A stretch of DNA of 64,000 nt from contig NZ_JAUYEY010000006.1 of assembly GCF_030689685.1 (NCBI RefSeq), forward strand, positions 108,501-172,500, given 5' to 3'. A model generated the notes under the pieces. The model was given only the letters and a program-made list of their open reading frames with translations. It made no database searches and was not told the origin of the DNA. Positions within the stretch are counted from its first letter, which is position 1, and each line of letters begins with the position of its first letter. Made by a program: the position numbers and the translations under genes. This DNA is from Polaromonas sp. (GTDB taxonomy: Bacteria; Pseudomonadota; Gammaproteobacteria; Burkholderiales; Burkholderiaceae_C). Below are positions 8,457 to 16,203 of this stretch, piece after piece.

Positions 8457-9814
8457 TTGATGCCACCGCACCGACGCCGGCGCCGGCGTCGTCACTTATC
8501 GGGCCTTATCTCGAAAGCCTGTTGGCAGGACAGCCGCAACTGGAGGCAAGCCCCTTGGCGTGGCTCAAGGCGCTGCGCGCGGAGGCGGTTGAGCGCGTGG
8601 GCGTGTTGAAACTTCCCACCACGCGAGACGAGGAGTGGCGTTTTACCGATATTTCCCTTCTCAGCAAAATGTCGTTTGCGTCAGCGCTCAGTGCCACTTG
8701 TCTGGAAGCGGCAGATGCCGCCCCCTTTTATATCGAAGAAGCAAGCACCCGACTGGTGTTTGTGGATGGTATCTATGCGCCGGAGTTGTCCAGTCCCAAT
8801 GCAGGTAGTGCTAGCCACAGCGGCGTGGTGGTGTCCAACCTGACGGCCGCGATGACTGCGCACGCAGCGGCGATAGAGCCTCATCTGGGCCGCCACACAG
8901 CATTCAAAAACGACGTATTCGCCGCGCAAAATACCGCATTTCTGCACGATGCCGCCGTGGTCATCGTGCCGCGTGACGTAGCGGTGGCAGCGCCAGTCCA
9001 TTTGCTGTTTATTGCGACCCAAAAAGATGTTGTGAGTACCCCGCGCTGTCTGGTGCTTGCCGAGGCTGGCAGCGCCGTGACCGTGATCGAAGATTACGTC
9101 GTGTTGTACCAACTGGGCTGGCAGGAAGAAGCCCATTTCACCAACGCCGTTACCGAGGTCGTGCTGGCAGACAATGCGCATGTGACGCACATCCGGGTTC
9201 AGCGCGAAGGCAGTAAAGCGTTTCATATTGCCAACTGCGCGGTGTCGCTTGGGCGCGCCAGCAACTACCAGTCGGTCAGTGTCGCGCTGGGTGCGCGCAT
9301 TTCTCGCTACAACCTGAACGTGCTGCAAACAGCCGAGGGCGCCACCTGTGCGCTTGACGGCCTGGCGCTGATCTCTGGCAGGCAGTTGGCCGACACCCAT
9401 AGCTGTATGGACCATGCTCATGCCAACGGCAGCAGCCGCCAACTGCACAAATGCATCGTCGGCGGCAACGCACATGCCGTCTTCAACGGCAAGGTCATGG
9501 TGCGCGAAGGCGCGCAGCGTACCGACGCCCAGCAGACCAACCGCAACCTGCTCTTGACCGCCAAGGCGCACATCGATACCAAGCCGCAACTGGAGATTTT
9601 TGCCTCCGACGTCAAGTGCACGCACGGCGCAACCGTTGGCCAGCTCGACAGCGAAGAGGTGTTTTATCTGCAAAGCCGCGGGCTGACCGAGGCGGCGGCC
9701 CGAAACCTGCTGACCTATGCGTTCGGTGCCGAGATCATCGACCGCATTCCGATCGCATCGCTCAAGCGGCAACTCGAGCAGACGGTGCTCGAACAAACAA
9801 CAAGTCTGCCATGA
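8453..9814 (+). CDS. sufD: Fe-S cluster assembly protein SufD
   Basis: SufD is the paralogue of SufB that completes the SufBC2D scaffold and helps iron entry. The ATG at 8453 overlaps the sufC stop and yields 453 residues. The N-terminal helix carries LPTTRDEEWRFTDIS, and the C-terminal beta-helix carries SDVKCTHGATVGQLDSEEVFYLQSRGL, the most conserved SufD signature (with the His and Cys implicated in cluster formation). The sequence between these is divergent, as is normal for SufD. It overlaps sufS by four bases. Confidence 0.96.
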   Translation: MIDATAPTPAPASSLIGPYLESLLAGQPQLEASPLAWLKALRAEAVERVGVLKLPTTRDEEWRFTDISLLSKMSFASALSATCLEAADAAPFYIEEASTRLVFVDGIYAPELSSPNAGSASHSGVVVSNLTAAMTAHAAAIEPHLGRHTAFKNDVFAAQNTAFLHDAAVVIVPRDVAVAAPVHLLFIATQKDVVSTPRCLVLAEAGSAVTVIEDYVVLYQLGWQEEAHFTNAVTEVVLADNAHVTHIRVQREGSKAFHIANCAVSLGRASNYQSVSVALGARISRYNLNVLQTAEGATCALDGLALISGRQLADTHSCMDHAHANGSSRQLHKCIVGGNAHAVFNGKVMVREGAQRTDAQQTNRNLLLTAKAHIDTKPQLEIFASDVKCTHGATVGQLDSEEVFYLQSRGLTEAAARNLLTYAFGAEIIDRIPIASLKRQLEQTVLEQTTSLP

Positions 9815-11070
9815 ACGCCCTGCAAGCGGTACGCAAAGCACCAGCGGCGCCAGGCCTGGACGTCGAGCGGATTCGCGCCGATTTTCCGATCCTTAAATTG
9901 CAGGTCAACGGCAAGCCGCTGGTCTACCTCGACAATGCGGCGTCGAGCCAGATGCCGCAGCAGGTCATTGATCGGCTGGTGCGGTATCAGGCCACGCAGC
10001 ACGCCAATATCAATCGTGCGGTGCATAGCCTGTCGGAGATCGCGACCAACGAGTATGAGCAGGCGCGGCGCAAGCTGCAGCATTTCATCCATGCGCGGGA
10101 AGAGCGCGAAGTGATCTTCACCAGCGGTACCACCGATGCCATCAATCTGGTGATGCACGGCTACGGCCGCAAGTTCATCGGGCCTGGCGACGAAATTATC
10201 CTGACCACGATGGAGCACCATTCCAACATCGTGCCGTGGCAGATGCTGGCCGAGGAAAAGGGCGCAACGATTCGTGTGGTGCCGATCAACGACGCTGGTG
10301 AGCTGGTGATTGAGGACTACGAGAAGTTGTTCAACAAGCGCACCAAGTTCGTCGGCGTGATGCAGGTCTCGAACGCGCTGGGCACGATCAACCCGATCAA
10401 GCAGATGATCGCCTTTGCCCATGCGCGCGGCGTGCCGGTGCTGGTCGATGGCGCGCAGGCCGTGCCGCACATGCAGGTCGATGTGCAGGATCTCGACTGC
10501 GACTTTTACGCATTTTCGGGTCACAAGCTGTGTGGCCCGACCGGCATCGGAATCCTCTACGGCAAGGCGGCGCTGCTGGAGCGGATGCAGCCCTTCAAGG
10601 GCGGTGGCGACATGATCATGTCGGTGACGTTCGAGAAAACCACCTACAACACGATCCCGCATAAATTCGAGGCCGGAACACCCCCTATTGCGGCGGCCAT
10701 CGGACTGGCCGCCGCAGTGGATTATTTGTCGGCCATCGGCATGGACGCCATTGCTGACCACGAACTCGACCTGCTCAATTACGCGACCGAACAGATGAAC
10801 CGGATGCCGGGCGTGCGCATTATCGGCACCGCCCGCGACAAGGCCTCGGTCATATCGTTCGCAGTTGACGGCGTGCATCCGCACGACATCGGCACCCTGC
10901 TCAATCAGGAGGGCGTCGCAGTGCGCACCGGACATCATTGCGCGCAGCCGGTGATGCAGCGCTTCAAGGTGCCTGCCACCTCGCGCGCCTCGTTTGCGTT
11001 TTACAACACCTTTGCCGAAGTCGACGCCCTGATCGCCGGCATTCGCAGTGTGCAGAAAGTGTTTTCATAA
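9811..11070 (+). CDS. sufS: Group II cysteine desulfurase SufS
   Basis: SufS removes sulfur from cysteine as a persulfide for cluster assembly. The start at 9811 overlaps the sufD stop and gives 419 residues, the usual size. The PLP-binding lysine is in SGHKLCGPTG (Lys239) and the catalytic cysteine in RTGHHCAQP (Cys377), the short-loop pattern of group II desulfurases. A sulfur-relay partner is expected, and the next gene encodes SufU, not SufE. The stop shares one base with the sufU ATG. Confidence 0.97.
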   Translation: MNALQAVRKAPAAPGLDVERIRADFPILKLQVNGKPLVYLDNAASSQMPQQVIDRLVRYQATQHANINRAVHSLSEIATNEYEQARRKLQHFIHAREEREVIFTSGTTDAINLVMHGYGRKFIGPGDEIILTTMEHHSNIVPWQMLAEEKGATIRVVPINDAGELVIEDYEKLFNKRTKFVGVMQVSNALGTINPIKQMIAFAHARGVPVLVDGAQAVPHMQVDVQDLDCDFYAFSGHKLCGPTGIGILYGKAALLERMQPFKGGGDMIMSVTFEKTTYNTIPHKFEAGTPPIAAAIGLAAAVDYLSAIGMDAIADHELDLLNYATEQMNRMPGVRIIGTARDKASVISFAVDGVHPHDIGTLLNQEGVAVRTGHHCAQPVMQRFKVPATSRASFAFYNTFAEVDALIAGIRSVQKVFS

Positions 11071-11555
11071 TGGCCGACCCCAGAGCTTTGTATCAAGAGG
11101 TCATCCTCGACCACAACAAGAAGCCGCGCAATTACGGCACGCTCGCGCACGCCAGTCACCAGGCGGCGGGCCACAACCCGCTGTGCGGCGACCAGATCGA
11201 CGTGGCACTCCATCTCAGTGACAAATGCATCGACTGCATCGCGTTTCAAGGTGCATCGTGCGCGATCTGCAAGGCGTCGGCGTCGATGATGACGGTGGCT
11301 GTCAAGGGCAAGACCCGGGCCGAGGCAGAAACACTGATTCACGAATTTACCGCTATGTCGACCGGCAAACTTGATCTGAGCGGCGATCATCACATCGGGC
11401 GGCTGGTGGTGTTTGCCGGCATAGCCGACTTGCCGGTGCGCGTCAAATGCGCGATTTTGCCGTGGCACACGCTGCACGCCGCATTAAACGCCGTTGAGAG
11501 CACATCGACCGAGGCGGAACTTGATCCGATGCACGTGACGATCGGTAATGCATGA
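11070..11555 (+). CDS. sufU: SufU-type zinc sulfurtransferase / scaffold
   Basis: SufU accepts persulfide sulfur from SufS by zinc-ligand exchange. The 161-residue protein has CGD (Cys39, Asp41), GASCAIC (Cys64) and KCAILPWHTL (Cys127), matching the Zn-binding Cys/Asp/Cys/Cys set of Bacillus SufU, and the SASMM motif and the insertion that separates SufU from IscU. It has an extra cysteine three residues after Cys64. Use of SufU with SufS is typical of Gram-positives and less usual in proteobacteria, where SufE is common. Confidence 0.9.
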   Translation: MADPRALYQEVILDHNKKPRNYGTLAHASHQAAGHNPLCGDQIDVALHLSDKCIDCIAFQGASCAICKASASMMTVAVKGKTRAEAETLIHEFTAMSTGKLDLSGDHHIGRLVVFAGIADLPVRVKCAILPWHTLHAALNAVESTSTEAELDPMHVTIGNA

Positions 11556-11657
11556 AGATGAAAATAATTTCCCCTCATGGCGTACACAGCGCTTCACGCC
11601 GGACGCCTGGCTAATTCACCCGTAAAGACGGCAACTAAACAACTTTGGAGAATGAAC

Positions 11658-11978
11658 ATGACGGATGCGCAGACCAGAATCAACCAGCAAGTGACGACCA
11701 ACCCGGTCGTGCTTTACATGAAGGGCACGCCGCAGTTCCCGCAGTGTGGCTTCTCGGGCTCGGCGATCCAGATGCTGAGGGCCTGCGGCGGACCGAGCCT
11801 CTTCACGGTAGACGTGCTGGCCGACCCGGAAATCCGGGATGGCATCAAGTCCTACGGCAACTGGCCGACCATTCCGCAGCTTTATATCAAGGGCGAATTT
11901 GTGGGTGGTTCGGACATCATGCGCGAGATGTTCGAGCAAGGTGAACTGCAACAATTGCTGCAGGCAGCAGAGGGATAA
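11658..11978 (+). CDS. grxD: Monothiol glutaredoxin (GrxD/Grx4 type)
   Basis: CGFS-type glutaredoxins bind a glutathione-ligated 2Fe-2S cluster as dimers or with BolA proteins and transfer it to targets. The 106-residue protein has PQCGFSGSA with active-site Cys30, the GSH-binding WPTIPQLYIKGEFVGGSDI, and the normal family length. TTGGAG at 11645-11650 fits the ATG at 11658 (seven bases) better than the ATG at 11652. A gap of 102 bp separates it from sufU. A BolA partner is encoded 1.5 kb downstream at 13516. Confidence 0.94.
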   Translation: MTDAQTRINQQVTTNPVVLYMKGTPQFPQCGFSGSAIQMLRACGGPSLFTVDVLADPEIRDGIKSYGNWPTIPQLYIKGEFVGGSDIMREMFEQGELQQLLQAAEG

Positions 11979-11994
11979 GTTTGAGGAAATCAAC

Positions 11995-12555
11995 ATGCCA
12001 AAAATTGCTGACATCGAAGATACCCCCAACCCGAATGCGGTGAAGTTCACGCTTCATGAGCCTCTGACCTGGGGCATTTCGCATTCCTACGAGAACGCAA
12101 TCCAGGCCCAGGACGATGCGCTCGCCTCCACGCTGTTCGACATTGAGCATGTCAGCAATGTGTTTTACGTGGATCGCTGGCTCACCGTGACGCAGGATGG
12201 CGGCGCCGACTGGCCGGAGCTGGTGCGCCTGATTGCCGTGCCATTGCGCGCCGCACCGGCGGCGGCCGCGCAGTCCGCCGCTTCAGTTTTCGCAGCGCGC
12301 ACGGCAATTGCCGACCTTGATGTCGAAGATCAGGAGCGGCTTGAGCATATCAACGTGCTACTGGATGCCCAGATACGCCCCTATCTGAAAAGCGATGGCG
12401 GCGATCTGCATGTGGTTGGTCTGGCCGGCAACCAACTCAGCGTGCACTACCAGGGCGCATGCGGCACCTGTCCAAGCTCGATATCCGGCACGCTCAAAGG
12501 CATCGAGAACCTGGTTCGAACCATAGAGCCGGACATCGAAGTCGTGGCTGTTTAG
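11995..12555 (+). CDS. Nfu-type iron-sulfur carrier, first copy
   Basis: Residues 1-85 form an Nfu N-terminal domain (TPNPNAVKF), a 25-residue Ala-rich linker follows, and residues 110-186 are the NifU C-terminal domain with CGTC (Cys156, Cys159), which binds a bridging 4Fe-4S cluster in the dimer. Nfu proteins deliver 4Fe-4S clusters to enzymes such as lipoyl synthase and aconitase, so the presence of lipA at the end of this operon fits. TTGAGGA at 11981-11987 precedes the ATG. The gene lies 16 bp after the glutaredoxin. Confidence 0.9.
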   Translation: MPKIADIEDTPNPNAVKFTLHEPLTWGISHSYENAIQAQDDALASTLFDIEHVSNVFYVDRWLTVTQDGGADWPELVRLIAVPLRAAPAAAAQSAASVFAARTAIADLDVEDQERLEHINVLLDAQIRPYLKSDGGDLHVVGLAGNQLSVHYQGACGTCPSSISGTLKGIENLVRTIEPDIEVVAV

Positions 12556-12605
12556 ATTAGCAATCGCTGTTCTATCCCACGGCTACTTTCCCACGCTTAG
12601 TTGGG

Positions 12606-12772
12606 CTAGTACTGCAACCCGAAAATATCCAAACATGAAAGCGCGTCTTCGCACCCATGGCGGCGTTGCAACTCTTGCGAAGGCGGCCAGCCTTCGCTGC
12701 GGCTTGCGCCTTGCCCTGGGCACGAAGCCATCACTTTCATTATGTTTCGCTACTTCCGGGTTGCAGTACTAG
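12606..12772. mobile_element. Miniature inverted-repeat element with 16-bp perfect termini
   Basis: CTAGTACTGCAACCCG at 12606-12621 is repeated in inverse at 12757-12772. Similarity continues inwards imperfectly for another 20 bp (aaacatgaaag / aaacataatgaaag), giving arms of about 40 bp around a GC-rich centre. The 167-bp size, terminal repeats and lack of a transposase gene fit a MITE or a fragment mobilised in trans. No target duplication is obvious. It splits the SUF-type operon between nfu and folE. Confidence 0.6.
12635..12772 (+). CDS. 45-codon frame carried by the inverted-repeat element
   Basis: An ATG at 12635 opens a frame that fills the element and ends in the TAG of its right terminal repeat. 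The product begins MKARLRTHGGVATLAKAAS and has no recognised domain. There is no good ribosome site. The open frame may be incidental to the high GC content, or the element may deliver a small peptide; the sequence alone does not decide. Confidence 0.2.
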   Translation: MKARLRTHGGVATLAKAASLRCGLRLALGTKPSLSLCFATSGLQY

Positions 12773-12812
12773 TGCCCGACTGGCTAAAAACTTGAAAAGA
12801 CTAAAAAATCGC

Positions 12813-13454
12813 ATGAGTCAAAATTTCACGGCGCGAGCCATCGAAGAATCTGTTTTACAGGCACCGTCCCCGACAGAAAAAGCACAGAGGCTAGAACAAG
12901 GGTTTACCGAGCAGGACTGGCGCCGACTCCTGATCAGCTTGGGGGAGAATCCCGATAGAGCGGGCCTGGTAGAAACACCGTCCCGCGTTGCAAAAGCCTG
13001 GAAGCACTGGACTTCCGGCTACGCCAAAGACCCGGCTGAATGTCTCAAAGTATTTGAAGACGGCGCGCAGGAGTACAACGAACTCATCGTGCTACGCGGC
13101 ATCCCTGTGTACAGCCATTGCGAGCACCATCTAGCGCCATTCTTTGGCAGTGCCACGATCGGCTATGTACCCAACGGAAAAATAGTAGGCTTGTCAAAGC
13201 TGACGCACCTGGTCGATTGCTTTGTCCATCGATTGCAAGTGCAAGAGCGACTCACCATCCAGATTGCCACTGCCCTGATGACGCACCTGGAACCGCAAGC
13301 CGTTGGCGTAGTCATTCGCTGTCGCCACCTGTGCATAGAAAGTCGCGGCATTCGCACCCAGGGAGAAGAAACCGTCACCTCATCCATGCTCGGCACATTG
13401 CAATCCAACCACGCATTGCGCGCGGAATTTTTCGCTGTTGAGCGTAAAGCGTAA
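12813..13454 (+). CDS. folE: GTP cyclohydrolase I (type IA)
   Basis: This enzyme converts GTP to 7,8-dihydroneopterin triphosphate, the first step towards tetrahydrofolate and other pterins. The 213-residue protein has ENPDRAGLVETPSRVAKAW, SHCEHHLAPFFG (zinc ligands Cys103 and His106) and CRHLCIESRGI (third ligand Cys174), so it is the zinc-dependent FolE1 type. The ATG at 12813 gives the normal N-terminus; the frame stays open upstream into the inverted-repeat element. Its presence inside an iron-sulfur operon is unexpected because the enzyme itself has no Fe-S cluster. Confidence 0.93.
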   Translation: MSQNFTARAIEESVLQAPSPTEKAQRLEQGFTEQDWRRLLISLGENPDRAGLVETPSRVAKAWKHWTSGYAKDPAECLKVFEDGAQEYNELIVLRGIPVYSHCEHHLAPFFGSATIGYVPNGKIVGLSKLTHLVDCFVHRLQVQERLTIQIATALMTHLEPQAVGVVIRCRHLCIESRGIRTQGEETVTSSMLGTLQSNHALRAEFFAVERKA

Positions 13455-13515
13455 TTTTGTTTCTGTAAAAGGCGGCATCGAATCCCCCTGCCGCGCTACC
13501 AATAAGGAGAGTCAC

Positions 13516-13773
13516 ATGTCATCCCATCCAACTGAGTTCCAAGGTTCCGTCATCGATGCCCTGCGCGAGGCCATCGAGCGCCAGGTTCCTGATTCACGGG
13601 CCGAAGTAAACGGCGGCGGCGGCCATTACACCATCGAGGTCACGTCGCCCGCGTTCGCCGGCAAGAACATGCTGCAGAGCCAGCGCTTGGTGTACAGCGC
13701 TATCACCGATTTAATGAAAGGGGACATGGCGCCGGTGCATGCCGTCGACAGTCTGAAGACCCGGACACCCTGA
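13516..13773 (+). CDS. BolA-family protein
   Basis: BolA proteins form heterodimers with CGFS glutaredoxins and share a 2Fe-2S cluster; in mitochondria BolA3 works with NFU1 in lipoyl synthase maturation. The 85-residue protein has the class II-KH-like pattern VNGGGGHYTIEVTSPAFAGKNMLQSQRLVY, with the His of GGHY and a later His (VHAVDSLKT) as possible ligands. AAGGAG at 13503-13508 gives a good ribosome site for the ATG at 13516. With the glutaredoxin, Nfu and LipA genes in the same operon, a cluster-delivery role is a strong inference. Confidence 0.85.
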   Translation: MSSHPTEFQGSVIDALREAIERQVPDSRAEVNGGGGHYTIEVTSPAFAGKNMLQSQRLVYSAITDLMKGDMAPVHAVDSLKTRTP

Positions 13774-13818
13774 GCAAAGATAGCCTGGAGAATCATTGAA
13801 GAGACAAGGAACTTAGCC

Positions 13819-15069
13819 ATGCAGACCACTGAGCACGACCCACAGCAGCACGCGCCTGACGCGTTATCCCAGCCGCCCGTCGGCCCCGAGAAGCTGCCCG
13901 GAATCCGTCACATCATCGCCGTCGGCAGCGGCAAAGGCGGCGTCGGAAAATCCACGGTGAGCGTCAATCTGGCGCTCGCGCTGCAGCAGCTCGGGGCGAG
14001 TGTCGGGATAGTAGACGCCGACATTCTTGGCCCCAGCATCCCCGGCATGCTTGGCATTCCGACGGGTGAGCCGCCAGCGATGACCCCGGAGGGCAGGATG
14101 ATCCCGGCGGAGCGGCACGGCCTCAAGGTGGTGTCTATGGGCATGCTCACCGGCGACGACAAACCGGCCGTCTTGCGCGGGCCGATGGTGGGCAAATACC
14201 TGAAGATGTTCGTCGGCGGCGTGCAATGTGGAGCGCTGGACTATCTGATCCTCGACCTTCCGCCAGGCACCGGCGACACCCAGTTGACGCTGGCGCAGAG
14301 CATGCCGCTGTCGGGCGTGGTGATCGTGACGACACCCCAGGCCGTGAGCCTCAAGATCGCCCGCCGCGGCTTGCGGATGTTTGAGAAAGTGCAGGTCCCG
14401 ATTCTCGGGATCGTCGAGAACATGCGTACCTTCACCTGCCCCCACTGCGGCGAGAGCACGGATATCTTCCGTCACGGTGGCGGCGAGCAGATGAGCCAGG
14501 AGCTCGGCGTCCCGTTCCTCGGCGCCCTGCCTCTCGATGCCGATGTCGTCACCTGCGGTGATGAGGGCAGGCCCATCGTGGTGGACCAGCCGACGTCGGT
14601 CAGCTCTCTGGTGTATGCCGCCATCGCCGCAGCGCTGGTGGAGCAGCTCCACGCGGCGGTCGCGACGCTGAAGCCCTTTGTCTGGAAGTGGGACAGCAAC
14701 GATGGTGCACCGGCCTGGCTGGAAGACGCGGTGCGGCCCTCCGGAGCGCGCAACACGCCCATCGGACTCCTGCGCCGCGATCCGCGTACCTTGTCCATCT
14801 TGTGGGAGGACGGTCATCGCGACGACTTCGACGTTCGCGACCTGCGCCTGGCGTGTCATTGCGCCCTGTGCGTCGAGGAGATGAGCGGACGCAAGCTGCT
14901 CGATCCCAAGACGGTGCGCGCTGATGTGAGCCCGCGCCAGATCGTGAGCGTAGGCAACTACGCGATCGGGTTCGATTGGAACGATGGTCATAACAGCGGT
15001 ATCCATTCTTTCAACGACCTGCGCGCCATGGGCGAGCGCGCTGCGGCGAAGAGCGTCGAAAATGTCTGA
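13819..15069 (+). CDS. Mrp/ApbC P-loop iron-sulfur carrier fused to a DUF971 domain
   Basis: Residues 28-285 are an Mrp/Nbp35-type NTPase: GSGKGGVGKST (deviant Walker A with signature lysine), DADILGPSIPGMLG, LDLPPGTGDTQLTL, and the cluster-binding CPHC (Cys207, Cys210). Residues about 312-408 form a DUF971 (GBBH-like N-terminal) domain with CHCALC. The usual N-terminal DUF59/MIP18 domain of bacterial Mrp is absent. Plant HCF101 has Mrp with a C-terminal DUF971, so this resembles HCF101 without its first domain. Mrp proteins carry 4Fe-4S clusters to apoproteins. The stop overlaps the next gene by eight bases. Confidence 0.9.
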   Translation: MQTTEHDPQQHAPDALSQPPVGPEKLPGIRHIIAVGSGKGGVGKSTVSVNLALALQQLGASVGIVDADILGPSIPGMLGIPTGEPPAMTPEGRMIPAERHGLKVVSMGMLTGDDKPAVLRGPMVGKYLKMFVGGVQCGALDYLILDLPPGTGDTQLTLAQSMPLSGVVIVTTPQAVSLKIARRGLRMFEKVQVPILGIVENMRTFTCPHCGESTDIFRHGGGEQMSQELGVPFLGALPLDADVVTCGDEGRPIVVDQPTSVSSLVYAAIAAALVEQLHAAVATLKPFVWKWDSNDGAPAWLEDAVRPSGARNTPIGLLRRDPRTLSILWEDGHRDDFDVRDLRLACHCALCVEEMSGRKLLDPKTVRADVSPRQIVSVGNYAIGFDWNDGHNSGIHSFNDLRAMGERAAAKSVENV

Positions 15070-15757
15070 AGCCCTGACTGTGGATAGGACGGCTGAGAAT
15101 CCGACGCTGGTGGAGCAGCCGATCCGCATCCGCGCGGAGACTTCGCTGGCCGACCCCGACACCTGCAAGTTCACCGTGAGCCGCAGCTTGCACCCCGGTG
15201 GCCCCTTCTTCTTCCGAAACAAGGAAAGGGCTGCCGGCTCGCCGCTGGTCGAGCGACTGTTCGCGCTCTCCGGTGTGGCCAATGTGCTCATCGCGGAAAA
15301 CGTGGTGACCATCGGCAAGGAGTCGGGCGCCTCGTGGGCGGGTCTGAAAGCGGCCATCGGAACGGCCATCCGGACGCAGCTGCTCACCGGCGTGCCGGCG
15401 ATCCTGGAGATGGCGACCTGCGCCAGCACGCAGGGCAGGTCCGACGCCGAGCTTGGCGTGGTCGTTCAACAACTGCTGGACAAGGAAGTCAATCGTTCCA
15501 TCGCGAACCACGGCGGGAAGATTTCGCTCGTGGAGGTCCGCGAAGGCAAGCTTTTCATCAGCATGAGTGGCGGCTGCCAGGGCTGCTCGTCCTCTCAGGT
15601 GACGCTGAGGCAGGGCTTCGAAGTCATGGTGAAAAGGGTCGCCCCGGAAATCGAGGAAATCGTCGATGCGACAGACCACGCAGCGGGGAAGAAGCCGTTC
15701 TACCCGCGCGCAGTCAGTCCACGCAACAAAGACCCCCATGACCGCCAAGGTAATTGA
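15062..15757 (+). CDS. Nfu-type iron-sulfur carrier, second copy
   Basis: This 231-residue protein has the same Nfu N-domain (DPDTCKFTVSRSL) plus NifU C-domain plan as the gene at 11995 but is divergent. The cluster motif is GGCQGCSSS (Cys172, Cys175), and the C-terminus carries a basic tail of about 30 residues. The N-domain includes a longer loop (HPGGPFFFRNKERAAG) that resembles eukaryotic NFU1-type N-domains. The start at 15062 overlaps the Mrp stop. Two Nfu proteins in one operon suggests different clients or a pass-on step to LipA. Confidence 0.87.
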   Translation: MSEALTVDRTAENPTLVEQPIRIRAETSLADPDTCKFTVSRSLHPGGPFFFRNKERAAGSPLVERLFALSGVANVLIAENVVTIGKESGASWAGLKAAIGTAIRTQLLTGVPAILEMATCASTQGRSDAELGVVVQQLLDKEVNRSIANHGGKISLVEVREGKLFISMSGGCQGCSSSQVTLRQGFEVMVKRVAPEIEEIVDATDHAAGKKPFYPRAVSPRNKDPHDRQGN

Positions 15758-15778
15758 ATTTGTGAATGAAGGATTGAA

Positions 15779-16099
15779 ATGAGCGAATGGATCACGGTAG
15801 CGCGGGCCGAAGAGCTCACGCCAGGCGAGCGGCGGGCTACAGAGGTGGACAACGCGCAGATCGCCGTATTCAACCTCGACGGTCAGTACTTCGCCATCGA
15901 AGACGTCTGCACCCATGATGGGGGACAGCTCACCGGCGGCACCGTCGAGGGTGATCAGATAGTTTGCCCTCGACACGGGGCACGCTTTTGCATCCGCACC
16001 GGCGCGGCATTGTCCGCGCCAGCTTACGAGCCGACCAGAACCTTCCCGCTGCGCATCGAAAATGGTGAGATTCAGATACGCGATAGCCGCTGGGATTGA
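15779..16099 (+). CDS. Rieske-type 2Fe-2S ferredoxin
   Basis: The 106-residue protein is a stand-alone Rieske domain: CTH (Cys44, His46) and CPRHGARF (Cys63, His66) are the four ligands, and the layout is that of NirD/BphF-type ferredoxins. Such proteins pass single electrons to oxygenases or reductases, but no partner enzyme is adjacent. In this operon it could supply electrons for cluster building or be a client. It lies 21 bp after the second nfu. Confidence 0.92.
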   Translation: MSEWITVARAEELTPGERRATEVDNAQIAVFNLDGQYFAIEDVCTHDGGQLTGGTVEGDQIVCPRHGARFCIRTGAALSAPAYEPTRTFPLRIENGEIQIRDSRWD

Positions 16100-16114
16100 T
16101 TCCAACAAGCAATT

Positions 16115-16155
16115 CCCCCTCACCCCAACCCCTCTCCCGCAAGCGGGCGAGGGGA
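16115..16155 (+). repeat. Family A palindromic repeat, intergenic
   Basis: Ccctcaccccaacccctctc followed by a short loop and gcgggcgagggga, between the Rieske gene and lipA. It can fold into a stem and may reduce read-through into lipA. Confidence 0.75.
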
Positions 16156-16203
16156 GCACTGAGAGTCGCTGCGCGATTTTCACGTTACCAGGACAACCCC
16201 ATC

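Noticed and set aside
13864..15429. A 521-codon open frame on the minus strand opposite the Mrp-DUF971 and second nfu genes
   Set aside because: The opposite strand has clear family motifs throughout; the minus frame is low-complexity Arg/His/Ala-rich, as expected from antisense reading of GC-rich codons.
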